Shown: positions 45,583 to 56,448 of the stretch, piece by piece
Position numbering within the stretch: the first letter of the stretch is position 1
Layout of the letters: each line of letters opens with the position of its first letter
DNA from: Schizochytrium sp. CCTCC M209059
Taxonomy: Eukaryota; Sar; Bigyra; Thraustochytrida; Thraustochytriidae
Reading direction: 5' to 3'
Assembly: GCA_000818945.1 (NCBI GenBank)
Contig: KN805382.1
Coordinates: 1-58,280, forward strand
Length of the DNA: 58,280 nucleotides
The notes under the pieces: generated by a model
Database searches by the model: none
Told to the model about the DNA's origin: nothing
The model's input: only the letters and a program-made list of their open reading frames with translations
Translations under genes and position numbers: made by a program

Positions 45583-47205
45583 TTATGACCGATGCTCCAT
45601 CATGACTGGCATAGGTCTTGACTGCGAGTGCTGACTAAGTCCGCTTGTTCGAGTCCCAGCTCCGAAGTCGGAGCCATGGACAAAACGCGAACCACGCGAA
45701 ACACCCGTTGCAAAGGGCACGCCAGAAGGATTTTGCGAAGGCGAGGTGCTAAGACCTCCAGCATTTCCAATACCAGCAGAACGCAAGCCGTGCAGAGGCT
45801 GTTGTTGACGTTGTTGCGAGTGCTGAAGCTGCAGCTGCTGCAGAGACATGTGCAGGGGTTGGCGGCTATGAAACCCCCCGGCGTTCAGTCCGAGACTGCT
45901 CGTGCGGCGGTAGCTCCCAAAGACCTTGGTGTCCTTGCCGTTAAGCTCCATGAGCAAGCGCTCGACAGCGCGCTCGACGAAATCTTCGACGACGAGAGAA
46001 ATGTTTGTGCCGTATGTCGACATGTTGAGCAGCTGGACGCCTAGGTCAAAGGGGCTTGACATAATTTTAACGATACCCGTCTCGTCAAAGGGAATGTCCT
46101 TGCCCACCAGACGGATAGCCTTGTACCGTTCGCGGCAGACGACGAGCGCGTCTTCTGGAAACTCGACTAGGTCGCGCTCGTCAATAAGGAGAGAAACCTC
46201 CTCAAAAGTGCTAAAGTATGCCCAGAGGTAGTCTTGCTCTAGGTTGGAGGCTTGAAGGTACTGCGGCGACAAGGTTGCCGCCGAGCCAAAGCCTTCCGCG
46301 TCGAGAACGACGCTCTGCTGCTGGCTGCGCGCGAGCTGCGCGTCAATGTTACGCGTGAGCTGCTTCATAAGCGCAAACATGGACTGTTTGAGCATGACGC
46401 GTTTAATGGTTGCCAGGACAAGGGGCGTTTGCACCACATTGAGTGAGGCGGACGAGATCGTTTCCGAAGATGTAGAGTTGCTCCGAGACTTGGTCCGCGA
46501 GTTGGCCGCTGCTACTGCGGCAGCCGCAGCAGAGGTTCCTCCGTCCGGCCCGGCAAACGAGTGCGCCCCATGTGACTTTTCCGCCATTTGCTCCTTGAGG
46601 CCCGTGACGCCATCATGGCCACATTCGACAAGCAGCTCGCGAGCCTTCGTCAAATCATGATCTTGAACGAGAATGAGGTCGGCCTCGAAGGTGGAAAAGT
46701 TGAGAATCGAGACGTTGCGCTCACTGAGCATCGAAGAAAGGTAGGAAATGATGCCTGGTGCATCGGCGCTGTCGGGCCCCAAGTGAATTTGCAGCGCGCG
46801 CCAGGGGGCGGGCGCCCAGCGCATGAAGTCAAGGACACCGCACTGACGGAGCAACTCGTGGTAGCGCTCGTTCACGATCACAGTGACGCCACCCATATCC
46901 TGGACAAGCATGACGTTCACACCCGAAGGCTCTGGGATGCTAGCGCCCAAGCCGCCAATATCAAGCATGTCGCCTGAACCAGGCGGGCTCGACGGCGCGC
47001 CCACCACGGCACCGGCATCTCCGTACAGAGAAGAGGATTCTGACTCTTCTGCGTCCTGCACGAGGATCTTGACAAGAGCATGCGTGCAATGCACAAGATT
47101 TTCAGCGGGGATGAAGCCCACCTTGAGCGAGTTTGCCAACAGACTCGCGTCAAAGTGTCCCGTTGACCACGATTCTACGTGCGAAGATCCCTGAAGGCTC
47201 TCCAT
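45583..47205 (-). CDS. CASTOR/GATSL-like ACT-domain protein (540 aa)
   Basis: Animal CASTOR1 is a cytosolic arginine sensor that restrains mTORC1 through GATOR2 and is built from ACT domains. Here 'VTVIVNERYHELL' (about 107-119) corresponds to the first ACT strand pattern. 'SSMLSERNVSILNFSTFEAD' followed by 'LILVQDHDL' (about 156-185) matches the second. 'IDERDLVEFPEDAL' with 'FDETGIVKIMSSPFD' and 'NMSTYGTNISLVVED' (about 341-408) matches the C-terminal pair. The insert at about 205-260 and the Gln/Ser-rich tail after about 430 are disordered. The start is ATG at 47205. The ligand pocket cannot be judged by eye, so arginine sensing is unproven; other ACT-domain amino-acid sensors are the alternative. 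Confidence 0.7.
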   Translation of the reverse strand: MESLQGSSHVESWSTGHFDASLLANSLKVGFIPAENLVHCTHALVKILVQDAEESESSSLYGDAGAVVGAPSSPPGSGDMLDIGGLGASIPEPSGVNVMLVQDMGGVTVIVNERYHELLRQCGVLDFMRWAPAPWRALQIHLGPDSADAPGIISYLSSMLSERNVSILNFSTFEADLILVQDHDLTKARELLVECGHDGVTGLKEQMAEKSHGAHSFAGPDGGTSAAAAAVAAANSRTKSRSNSTSSETISSASLNVVQTPLVLATIKRVMLKQSMFALMKQLTRNIDAQLARSQQQSVVLDAEGFGSAATLSPQYLQASNLEQDYLWAYFSTFEEVSLLIDERDLVEFPEDALVVCRERYKAIRLVGKDIPFDETGIVKIMSSPFDLGVQLLNMSTYGTNISLVVEDFVERAVERLLMELNGKDTKVFGSYRRTSSLGLNAGGFHSRQPLHMSLQQLQLQHSQQRQQQPLHGLRSAGIGNAGGLSTSPSQNPSGVPFATGVSRGSRFVHGSDFGAGTRTSGLSQHSQSRPMPVMMEHRS

Positions 47206-48995
47206 GGTTTTTACCGCTCGCGGAATGCGCTAGACTGGGACACTGGGCGGTGCAGTTTATCTGCCTCGCGCTCGTCGCTCGCTACGCTGTGATGGGCTGG
47301 ACTGGGCGGTGGCGACAGCGGCTGCGTCGACACGTGCCGCGCTCTCCCCAATACTTTTCGAGAGAGGGCCGCGCTCGCGTCGGCAGTCCCACCACCTTCG
47401 CGCAGCGTCTATCGCGGAGATCGCTTTCCCGAGCTCGCGCGCGGTTCCCAAGGCGTCCTCGGCCTCCCGCGCTACCTCTCGCTCGCCTCCCTTCGTCCGC
47501 GCGGGCGGAAAGGCGACCTTGTACGCGCTCTCCGAGTTGGTGGCTCGTGCGTGCGTGCGTGCGTGCGTGTCTTGGACGGACGCCTCTCTCGCCTCCTCCC
47601 TCCACCCGAGGCGGCGGCGGCGACGGCCCCGGCCGGCGGCGCGCCGCGTGCGTCCTGAGACGGCACGGGCGACGGCGCCCAGCTGGCCCGCGACGCTGGC
47701 CTCGCGCGGGCTCGCGGAGGGCGGGACGTGCGTGGCGACTCCTTCTCGCGCGCTTCCTCGATTTGCCTCTGCCTCTCGCGCTTTCTTTCTTTCTTTCTTT
47801 CGGAAAAGGGGGGGAAAGAAGGAGGAGATGACGTAGGCACCTTTTCTGGCGCAGACACTCTGCGCAATGGCGCGCCGGGGGAGCAGCCCTCCCTTGCTTT
47901 CGTTTGCTTCCATGGTACGTATGAGGCTTGCCGTAGCTAGCTAGCTATGTAGCTAGCAAGCTATAGCGCCCGGTTGCGGGCTGCGGCTGGGCCTCTGGAA
48001 ATCGGCCGTCGTGACGCGCTGCCGTGCGGCTTACGTAGACTTTGCTCGCTCGCTGCAGCTGGGTGCAAGCTGTAGCAGCAGCAGCGGCAGCAGCAGCGGC
48101 GGCGGCAGCAGCAGCAGCAAAGCGACGCGGCGCGTTCGGTGTGCTGGTGCCGGTGGAGCTTCACACCGTTGGGTCCCTTTGGTGACACGAACTTAGACCG
48201 GTTACGAAGCCTCATTTATTACCCTGTGATTAAATCTTGCGGGCCACCGCCAGCCGTGCCCGATGCGGAGTTCTCTCTTCTCGCCGTCTGCGCTGCGGAT
48301 GTCCATGAAAAGACGACTTGGCTCGTCATTGTTGCCGCAGGGGGGCAGCCAGACATGCGGGCACGCAGACAGGTATACAGGCGCGGCCTTCTCGCCTCGC
48401 CTCGCTCTCGCGCCTCCTTCCTCCCGCTGCCGCCCGCGACTCGAGCGTCTCCGCCTTGCCGTTCCATCGTTCGATGGCCAGTGAGCGATGTATACGTACG
48501 TATATTAATTAAATTATATGGTGCCAGTGCACCCTCCCCATCACAGACTCTTTGAGTCAGTCTGTCTATCTCTCAGTCAGGGGTCGAATTCCTTCCCCTT
48601 CATTCGCCCTGCAAAATGCCCACTTGCGAGGCTCCCGTCTACAGTCGCCCCGACGGCCCCTTCCCACTTGCCGCCCCCGCTATACTTGTGTCGCGCCGTC
48701 CCCCGCGGTCCCGGGAGCCTCCCGGGAGACCCGCGAGGAACGCTCGCGGCGGAGGCGGGCAAGTGGAACGCTTGCCTGGGAAGAACGAAAGAACGCACAG
48801 GGCGCGGTGGCGCGCGAGCGAGCCGTGAAGGCGCGAGTGCGCGCGGGCGGCGGGTGGTCGTCGAAGCGAGCGGGCGCGCAGAACTCGAGGGACGAGAGGA
48901 GAGCCGCGGCGGCCAGCAGAGCCCGGGCGGAGCCAGAGGACGTGGACGCGGAGGAGGTAAAGAAGGCAGTCAGGCAGGCAGGCAGACGGGCCACC
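47206..48995. other. Divergent intergenic region, CASTOR-like (-) and FCF1 (+)
   Basis: These 1.8 kb are GC-rich. They contain GTGC repeats (about 47547-47570), a CTTT tract (47782-47801), a TAGC-type palindromic block (47935-47965), CAG/CGG-rich trinucleotides (48073-48119) and GGCA repeats just before FCF1. A short ORF from 47867 ending in a GTACGT donor-like site (47915) could be a first exon, but no matching second exon is seen. Confidence 0.5.
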
Positions 48996-49738
48996 ATGCC
49001 GAAGGAGAAGCGGACGCGCAAGTTTGCGCAGGTCAAGAGGATGATGAAACCCAGCGACGAGCGGCTCAAGCAGAATAAGGAAAAGAAGGAGAAGCGCGAG
49101 AAGGAGCAAAAGGCCAAGGAAGGACCAAGGTTCGTGGAAAGGACCCCCACCGCGCTGTTCTTTCAGTACAACGAACAGCTCGGCCCGCCGTACCATGTCA
49201 TTGTTGACACCAACTTTATCAACATGAGGTAAGTTTTTTCCATCCCAATGAGGCAGCAATACCAAGAAAAGAGAGAGAGAGAGACAGAGGGATAGGAAAG
49301 AGGCTTGCGCGTACTGTGTATATTCTTTCTTTTCAGGACGAAGATCCACTGACTTATCACGATCTACTGCGCAGCATCCGAAACAAACTCGATATTGTCA
49401 AGAGCATGATGGACTGTTTGTACGCAAAGTGCATTCCCGTTATTCTCGACAGCGTCATGGCAGAACTGGAAAAGCTTGGTGAAAAGTATCGCGTCGCACT
49501 TCGTCTCGCCAAAGATCCTCGCTTTCTCCGCATGCCGGGATACCTCGAAAAGGGCCACTACGCAGATGACGACATTGTTCGCATGGTAAAGCAGCACCGT
49601 TGCTTCATTGTGGCCACGTGTGATAAGGAGCTTCGTCGAAGACTCCGCAAGATCCCTGGTGTCCCTATCATGTATATATCCAGCCGCAAATACACTGTCG
49701 AACGCATGCCAGAGGCTTTTGGCGCTCCTAAAAACTAA
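48996..49738 (+). CDS. FCF1: FCF1/UTP24 PIN-domain nuclease for 18S rRNA processing (2 exons)
   Basis: FCF1 is a nucleolar endonuclease of the small-subunit processome that cuts pre-rRNA at A1/A2. Exons 48996-49228 and 49375-49738 give 198 aa, the same length as the human protein. The N-terminus 'KEKRTRKFAQVKRMM' and a basic Lys/Glu stretch precede 'LFFQYNEQLGPPYHVIVDTN', whose Asp (about residue 71) starts the PIN active site. Later come 'SMMDCLYAKCIPVILDSVMA', 'KYRVALRLAKDPRF', 'YADDDIV' and 'KIPGVPIMYIS'. The ATG lies in a perfect CCACCATG context. The intron has a GTAAGT donor and an ACTGAC branch site (49348-49353). The acceptor at 49374 restores the family sequence. A stronger-looking CAG at 49336 lies upstream of the branch site and would lead to a stop. 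Confidence 0.95.
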
Positions 49739-50404
49739 GCAACCTACCACCCGATCTTTTTTTCTTTTCCTTTTTTTCTTTTTTATTCAACTCTACCTTT
49801 CCTTCCTTTTGCAACAATCTGTTTGGAGAATCAGAAAACAGACAGAGATGACTCTGTTTTATCACAAGGACCTGGACTCGATGGACTCGCTGGACTCGCT
49901 GGTCGGCTTCAGTACCTGGCGCACCATCCATCACTCATACGGCAAGTCCCACTTTTCTTTTCTTTCTTTTTTCCCTCGCTCGCAGTCAAAAGCTTGCCAC
50001 GTGTGGATAGGGCTAGCCGGAAGACCTGGTACCCGCGCGCGCTTCCCTGGCAGTACCAAGAGGTATAAAGAGCCACTAGAATGAACAACTTATACCAAGA
50101 AAGATGGACTGTCTTCCACGAACTTGTCAAAAACGGATCTATCCGTGCATTTTTTTAATTATTTGTTCTTTACACGATGCGAGGCCATCAATCACATACA
50201 TTCAATGTCAATCCCAAAAGAACAAGAGTCCACTTTCAGAGCGTCGCAGGACAGCACACGAGCGAGCGCGAGTGGGCAAATGGGCGCGGGCGCTCGAGCA
50301 AACGACCAAAAGCCCATAAGGGGGTCTCCGCAGCCAGGCACAAGCAAATTCCAATTGACGCGCGACCACGTGCTCATATACCTCGCACAGAGGCAGAGTG
50401 GACG
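49739..50404. other. Intergenic region between FCF1 and the first b561 gene
   Basis: It begins with T-rich FCF1 3' sequence. A 79-codon ORF from ATG 49847 with a GGACTCGCT repeat has no family features. The ORF of the next gene is open upstream of its likely start, from 50177, but that extension looks non-coding. Confidence 0.5.
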
Positions 50405-52240
50405 ATGCATTTGTTGACGACAATGAAAGGCGTGCTTGTTGCAGCGCTGGCGATGCAAGCGATGACAGGCGCCGAGGCCTCCATCCTCGAGAAAGACCTC
50501 GGCGATGGAGCCTCGCTGCAAGTACAGCGGCTCGATGAGGATCGCTTCCACGTGCGTGTCGAGCTCGCAAATCCGCCTGCAAACGGTGACCCATGGCTTG
50601 GAATTGGTATCGGTACTGCCTCCGCTACAACTTGCAAGATGAAGTCGAGTCGCTTCGTCATTGGACATCTCTGCTCCGACGTCTCGTGCGGTCAAGATAA
50701 CAATGTCGCTCGCGTGCAGACGTACAGGGCAATTTCTTACGACGACATTGTTCTCCTTTCGGAAGGTTTCTCGCTCGAAGAATCTTCTGTATCGCTTGAG
50801 AATGGCGTTCTCGTTGTAGAGTTTGAGTCAGCAGGAATCGCCTCGCGCGCATTTAAGGAAGCAAAGTGTGTTGCATGGGCCTCGGGACTGTTGAGTGATG
50901 ATGCAGGCAATACAGAGTACATGCACAAACACAAAGTTACCGGAGATAGTGTAATAGTCGACTTTGCAAGTATGCAATACAATGAAGACAATGCGCTCGC
51001 CTCCACCCCGGCTCCATCTACTCAGGGAACCTCAGCGTCAACTCCTCAGGACACCCCAGCGCCGACTACGGCTGTAACTACGGCCGTTGCTGAGATTGAA
51101 GACGGTGGCGTCATTACAGGGCTCGAGGGCAAAATGAGGATTTCCTTTCAAGTTGTTCAGGGTTCTGGCCGGCGCCTCCAGAGTAACGAAACCGAAGGTA
51201 GTGATGACGCCTATGTGCAACTTCGCATGACATACCCCATGTCGAATGGATGGATGGGCATTGCCGTCTCGGCTTCGGGTGCAATGGTACAGAGCCACGC
51301 TGTCATTGCAGGGACGAGCTCGGCACTTCCCGCTTTGATTGGAGAATACCTTATCGATGAATATGCGGCCCCGCAGCTGTACGACGGAGAGACGTCGATT
51401 TTTAACGCGTCAGTCTCCTTCGTAGATGAACTTTTGCAGGTATCGTTTTCTGCAAGGGCGATAGCTGGTCAAGAGCTCGATCTCGAGAACGGAAACCGCA
51501 TCATCTTTGCCGTGTACGAGGGGTCCGGGTTCAGTGCAAGCCACGGGGCAAATGTAGGGGATACCCACAATCTCGTCAAATGGGCCAGCGGTGGAACCGT
51601 TACGATGGAAGACACTGCGAACACATTCAGTGCGGCACGGCTCGCACATGGTGTTATAATGGTCCTCTGCTTCGCATTTCTTTTTCCCATGGGCGCCGTG
51701 CCATCGACAATGCGGCACCGCTTTGTGAATCGTCCATCACGCTGGTTCGACCTTCATCGGGGAGTACAAGGAGCAGGCGTCGTAGGCGTGATCATTGCCT
51801 TCTTTATTATCTTCTTTTCAAGATCAGGGAGCAGCACCGCTGCGCGCTCACACAGACTGTTCGGTCTCTTTTTGATCTTTCTCGTGCTTATGCAGCCAAT
51901 GGCGGCCATTATGCTGCGCAAGACTCAAGTGCGCTCCACTTGGCGCGTAAGTCACTACATTTGCGCTCTGGTCATCTTTCTGGGCGGCCTACAAAACTGT
52001 TTTGAGGGTCTTGTTGTCGCAGAGCTCGTCGGCGTTCCGAGTGACCGTCTCGTTGGGTTGCGTGTCTTGCTCATCATGGGCACGCTGTTTGCCACGGGCT
52101 GTTCATGCCTCGTCTTCGGCTCGCAGCTTTTGCGCGGATTCGCGGTCTACGAGACCCGCCAGAGAAATGCCCGCTCAAGCTTGAAGAGCGGCGACAGCGA
52201 TGCCTCGGGCGACAGCGTTTCCCTTCCGGAATGCGCCTAA
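50405..52240 (+). CDS. DOMON-DOMON-cytochrome b561 membrane protein, paralogue 1 (611 aa)
   Basis: This family moves electrons across membranes with haems held by a b561 four-helix core, often using ascorbate; DOMON domains bind haem or sugar outside. A signal peptide (about 1-25) is followed by DOMON-like domains at about 30-195 and 235-400, joined by a Thr/Pro/Ala linker. The b561 part (about 410-580) keeps four His residues in helices: 'LAHGVIMVL' (H415), 'DLHRGVQGAG' (H451), 'RSHRLFGLFL' (H483) and 'VSHYICALVIF' (H517). The open frame reaches back to ATG 50177. I chose 50405 because a signal peptide starts there and the length then matches the paralogue (608 aa); 50423 is also possible. 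It is unspliced and in tandem with the paralogue at 54319. Confidence 0.88.
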   Translation: MHLLTTMKGVLVAALAMQAMTGAEASILEKDLGDGASLQVQRLDEDRFHVRVELANPPANGDPWLGIGIGTASATTCKMKSSRFVIGHLCSDVSCGQDNNVARVQTYRAISYDDIVLLSEGFSLEESSVSLENGVLVVEFESAGIASRAFKEAKCVAWASGLLSDDAGNTEYMHKHKVTGDSVIVDFASMQYNEDNALASTPAPSTQGTSASTPQDTPAPTTAVTTAVAEIEDGGVITGLEGKMRISFQVVQGSGRRLQSNETEGSDDAYVQLRMTYPMSNGWMGIAVSASGAMVQSHAVIAGTSSALPALIGEYLIDEYAAPQLYDGETSIFNASVSFVDELLQVSFSARAIAGQELDLENGNRIIFAVYEGSGFSASHGANVGDTHNLVKWASGGTVTMEDTANTFSAARLAHGVIMVLCFAFLFPMGAVPSTMRHRFVNRPSRWFDLHRGVQGAGVVGVIIAFFIIFFSRSGSSTAARSHRLFGLFLIFLVLMQPMAAIMLRKTQVRSTWRVSHYICALVIFLGGLQNCFEGLVVAELVGVPSDRLVGLRVLLIMGTLFATGCSCLVFGSQLLRGFAVYETRQRNARSSLKSGDSDASGDSVSLPECA

Positions 52241-52639
52241 TTTATAACACCAGTTAATCAATCATGAACGAAACAAGCTTGGCTTCCTAGTTCGACACGT
52301 TCATCGCCAAGATTGGGTCTCGCCATCTGCGCCGAAGGCTGGACTTTCCTTGCACTGCGCTGTGCTTCCATCCTCCTTACCTTCGTTGCGAGTACGTTGC
52401 AAGTGCAACCCGGTAAGCTGCCCGGGACCCTGGCGCAGAACCGCACCCTGCGCCACTCCCACCGCGACTGAGCTGTCGCTAAGGCAAGGCGAGGGCCGCG
52501 CGCGAGGGAGAGGGCGCTGGTTCTCTCTCCCTGGCCTGGCCTGGCCTGGCCTGGAGAGGTCCCGCGCTTCGCAGTGCAGCAACCGCGAGCGGCGGTCTCC
52601 GCTCTGCTCGCCTGAGCGTTATTTCGAAGAAGATAAGAT

Positions 52640-52896
<257 letters not shown>

Positions 52897-53014
52897 GAAG
52901 AGGCGCGTCCCGCTCGCTCTCGGCGACTCGCCGCCGGCCGCCGAGCGCGACCCGCCGAGCGGGGCCGCGAACCGCGACGCGCCGGTACGCCCGTGCGTGT
53001 GCGTGTGCGTGCCG

Positions 53015-53041
53015 GCCTGTCTGTCTGTCTGTCTGTCTGTT
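53015..53041 (+). repeat. (TGTC)n tract
   Basis: About six TGTC units. The complement corresponds to the CAGA family seen upstream of VAP. Confidence 0.9.
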
Positions 53042-53204
53042 CGTGACGCCCCGCGCGCAGTTGGGACGTCCAAGGTGGGCGCGTGCGCGCCGAGGACGAA
53101 GACGAAGAGGCCCAGAAGTGAAGCAGGCGCGCCTGGGCCCAGAAAGAAGGAGGGCGCTCCGCGGCTCGCAAGGCGAGGACGAAGCCAGCCAGGCTGGGCG
53201 CGAT

Positions 53205-53255
53205 GCGGTGCGGTGCGATGCAAGGCGATGCGATGCGATGCGATGCGATGCGAAG
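53205..53255 (+). repeat. GCGAT/GCGGT pentanucleotide array
   Basis: Units GCGAT, GCGGT and GCAAG follow one another for about 50 bases. Confidence 0.85.
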
Positions 53256-53590
53256 GCGAGCTCGCACTCGCCCTCGCACGCGAACGCGCACTCGAAGTCG
53301 ATTGAGAACGCGCGGAGCACGATTCGGCGCGCAGCACGGCGGCGGCGGCGGATGTCGACAGGGGAGCAGTGACCGCTGGAACCGCCGCCGCCGTCTCCTT
53401 CACCGCCTCGAAATCGTCGTCGAGCCCGCGCATTTGGCGTGGCGTTACGGGGCGTCGCGAGGCGCCTTCCTGAGCCCGTGGCGAGGGCGGCGACGCGGCG
53501 CGAATGGCTCGAGCCGCAGCCGCGAGATCGAGGTCTCGCCGGCCGTCGATGGACGGGCGCGTGAGGATCTTCCCAAATCGAAGCCAGGAA

Positions 53591-53700
53591 TCGTAATCCC
53601 CCACGACCATCTCAGCTGCGAGCATCTCAGCTGCTCGCATCTCAGCTGCGAGCAAATGCGATGCGAGCAAATGCGATGCGAGCACATGCGATGCGACCGT
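53591..53700 (+). repeat. Minisatellite of CTCAGCTGCGAGCA and AATGCGATGCGAGC units
   Basis: Three CATCTCAGCTG-containing units are followed by three units of 'CAAATGCGATGCGAG' type. The two unit types share GCGAGCA and probably arose from each other. Confidence 0.8.
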
Positions 53701-54318
53701 CTCAGCCCAGACGCAGGCGCCAAAGCCGCGCCTCGAAACGGCCCATCCTCGCGCGAGCCGATGCCGACGCCGATGCCGACGCGGGCCCAGCCGGCTGCGT
53801 CCTCTCACGACCGCGCTCAGGCCGCGACCGCCGGCCTGGCTCCCCGCGCGCGGCGGTTTCGGCTCCCGGGCCCGGCGGCGAGAGGGGCAGGGCGCGAGGG
53901 AGGGTCGGAGGCGCGGTCGCCTCGCCGGCCATGATCAGAGACTGGAGACAACGGATGCTCGCTCGCCGCGATGAACGAGGCCAGCTTCAAGTTGCTGCAC
54001 CTGAATCGGCCGGCCTTCCTCGTTCGTGGGCTGGTTGGCTTCCTCGCGGGATCCAGCTGGATGCGGAAGGAACGCCTAGGCCTAATCGGGACTTTGTACC
54101 TCACTGGCAGTGCGTGTGTGCCGAGCGCGAGGATACTCGCGTCGTGTCGCGCCGGCAGGCAAAACCCGAACAGACGGGGAGAGAGAGCTTCAGGGTCGCA
54201 GCAGGCGGAGTCGCCGTCGCTCGCTCATCACGTGATAACTGACGAGAGAACCAGCAAGTAGCCAGGCAACAGGATCCGCAGGGTCGCCACCGCAACCAAC
54301 GCGAGCGAGCAGGCAAGC

Positions 54319-56145
54319 ATGAGGAGCTCGACGCTTGTGGCGATAGCCTGGGCCGCAGTAATTAGCGCGGCGCTGGCGCAAGATTTCTCGGGTGACATCG
54401 GTGATGCGACCTTGTCGCTCACGCTTGAAGATGAAGGCCTTTACCATGTTGAGCTCCAGTACGACTCGGGAAGCGACAGCGACGATCAGTATCTGTCTTT
54501 TGGTGTCGGTCAGGATGGAACGACCTCGTGCGGAATGGGCGACAGCGTCATGGTCGTCGGGAGACTGTGCACGAGCGAGACCTGCACCGACGGCGAACCC
54601 GTGCAAATGTATGAGCCGACGATGACTGGCGTAGAGGCAAACACAAACTCGGCCGGTACCCTCTCAAACACCTCCATCACTCGAGATGGGACCGTCCTCA
54701 CGCTTTCCTTTGTCGCCGACATGATTGGCGATGTCAGCCTCGACGATGTGCAGTGCGTTATCTGGGCCTCGGGAGACCTTACCTCCAGCAGCGACAATGA
54801 CTATCTCGCGTACCATGGCGCAAAGAAATCTGCGAACAACGAGGTCGTCTTTGCAGACCTCGGATCGCCAGCATCGGCCAACGCAACGCAAGAGCCTACT
54901 GCAGCGCCCACGACAGAGCCCACGGCGGCACCCACAAGCACAGAGACGGCTGGCGTCCTTACGGGTCTCAACGGTGGCTTGACGATCGAGTACGAGCTGG
55001 CGAGCGACACCGAGGTTCAAATTACTATGAGCTATGCCATGTCCAGCGGATGGATTGCCATTGCTCTCTCGTCAGACGGTAGCATGATTGGCTCGCGGGC
55101 CGTCATTGGCGGCACTGGTGTATCTGGACTGCCTGCCGAGGTTGGCGAATATGCAATTACGGCTTACGAGACGCCCAGTCTCTACGATGGCGAAACCAGC
55201 TTGCAAGACACATCCGTGAGCGTCGAGGACGGCGTGATGCAGGTTACCTTTACCACCGACGCTATCGCTGGCGAAAGTCTTGACGCGGATGGTGCCGGAA
55301 AGCGCGTTATCTTTGCCGTCTATGAGGGCTCCTCGTGGGGTCCGAATCACGGCGCCAACTTTGGCGACTCCGTGGAGCTCATCACCTGGTCCGGTGCAGG
55401 TACCGTGAGTGGCAGTGATGCCAAAGACCTTACTGCGATGTACCTCGCGCACGGCATCATGATGATTCTCGCCTTTGGTTTTCTGTTTCCCTTGGGCACC
55501 TTGCCTTCGGCGCTTCGCCACAAGCTTGCGCCGGAGCCTCGCTGGTTTCACTTTCATCGTGCGGCGCAGACCCTTGCGCTTCTCCTGGCTCTGGCTGCTT
55601 TTGCTATCGCCATCTACTTTGTCGACGAGCTCTCTGGCGAGCACTTTACGAATACACACGAACGCCTTGGACTCGCTGTTATCATCGTGACCTGCCTGCA
55701 ACCCTTCATTGCCCTTTTTTTCCGCAAGGGAAAGTCCCGTTCTCTCTGGCGAATCAGCCATTACCTTTTTGCCCTCTTCATTTTTGTGGGCGGCATTGTC
55801 AACTCCTACTTGGGCATTGACGAAATTGAGGGCTATCTTGCCGACGACGAGCAGACCGCTCTCGAAGCCCTCACATACATTGGAACGGCCGTGATGGCGT
55901 TCGTGGTGGCGATCATCTTTGTGATGTTTACCAAGCGCGGCTACAAATCACATGACTACCATCAACATCAAAAGCACGCCTCCTCGACAACCTCATCGGG
56001 TGTTTCGACGTTTGATGACATTAATGGAAATCCTAAATCATCGGGTGCAGAGGTCCTCTCCCCCGAAGCGAACAGCTCCTCCGACGAGCACTTTTCCGCA
56101 GATTCAAGCAAGAATGCTAGCATTCGCCAGGTCGCCCTGACCTAA
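54319..56145 (+). CDS. DOMON-DOMON-cytochrome b561 membrane protein, paralogue 2 (608 aa)
   Basis: It has the same architecture as the gene at 50405 and aligns with it almost end to end, so the pair arose by duplication. A cleavable signal peptide (about 1-21, ending 'ISAALAQ') precedes two DOMON-like domains (about 22-185 and 210-370), separated by a PTAAPT linker. The b561 core keeps His residues in 'YLAHGIMMIL' (H378), 'HFHRAAQTLA' (H413), 'NTHERLGLAV' (H447) and 'ISHYLFALFIF' (H481). The expected role is transmembrane electron transfer at the plasma or an internal membrane. The DOMON parts have diverged much more than the core, which suggests different donors or ligands. The C-terminus is a Ser/His-rich cytosolic tail. 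ATG 54319 is the natural start. There is no intron. Confidence 0.9.
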   Translation: MRSSTLVAIAWAAVISAALAQDFSGDIGDATLSLTLEDEGLYHVELQYDSGSDSDDQYLSFGVGQDGTTSCGMGDSVMVVGRLCTSETCTDGEPVQMYEPTMTGVEANTNSAGTLSNTSITRDGTVLTLSFVADMIGDVSLDDVQCVIWASGDLTSSSDNDYLAYHGAKKSANNEVVFADLGSPASANATQEPTAAPTTEPTAAPTSTETAGVLTGLNGGLTIEYELASDTEVQITMSYAMSSGWIAIALSSDGSMIGSRAVIGGTGVSGLPAEVGEYAITAYETPSLYDGETSLQDTSVSVEDGVMQVTFTTDAIAGESLDADGAGKRVIFAVYEGSSWGPNHGANFGDSVELITWSGAGTVSGSDAKDLTAMYLAHGIMMILAFGFLFPLGTLPSALRHKLAPEPRWFHFHRAAQTLALLLALAAFAIAIYFVDELSGEHFTNTHERLGLAVIIVTCLQPFIALFFRKGKSRSLWRISHYLFALFIFVGGIVNSYLGIDEIEGYLADDEQTALEALTYIGTAVMAFVVAIIFVMFTKRGYKSHDYHQHQKHASSTTSSGVSTFDDINGNPKSSGAEVLSPEANSSSDEHFSADSSKNASIRQVALT

Positions 56146-56448
56146 GTTGGACCGAATGTATGTGCTCGCAGTTGCAGCCTTTTCTGTTCGAATGTCACGT
56201 CAGTCTCAAACTAAATCATGAAATGAAAATCACCCGCACTCTGTTCAACATCTCGAAATTCCCCCATTAACCGAATAGAATAGACGAAGAAGAAGCAGGA
56301 TAGGAAGCTCTTTCTTTGGGCATTTACGTACTACCTTAGTAAAAGCTAAAACATCATTCTCGGAGATGCTCGTTGGAAATGCATCGGATCACGTAAAGAA
56401 TCTCACGTGCTCTTTCGTGCTTTCTTCCGTCAAACTTCTCTCGACCAA

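Noticed and set aside
47867..47914. Possible 16-codon first exon with a GTACGT donor
   Set aside because: No downstream acceptor joins it to a credible coding exon on the plus strand before FCF1.
49847..50084. 79-codon ORF after FCF1
   Set aside because: It contains a short DNA repeat and no family features; it lies in a 3' flank and is probably spurious.
50177..50404. 76-residue N-terminal extension of b561 paralogue 1
   Set aside because: It is open but basic and unstructured, would bury the signal peptide, and is absent from the paralogue.
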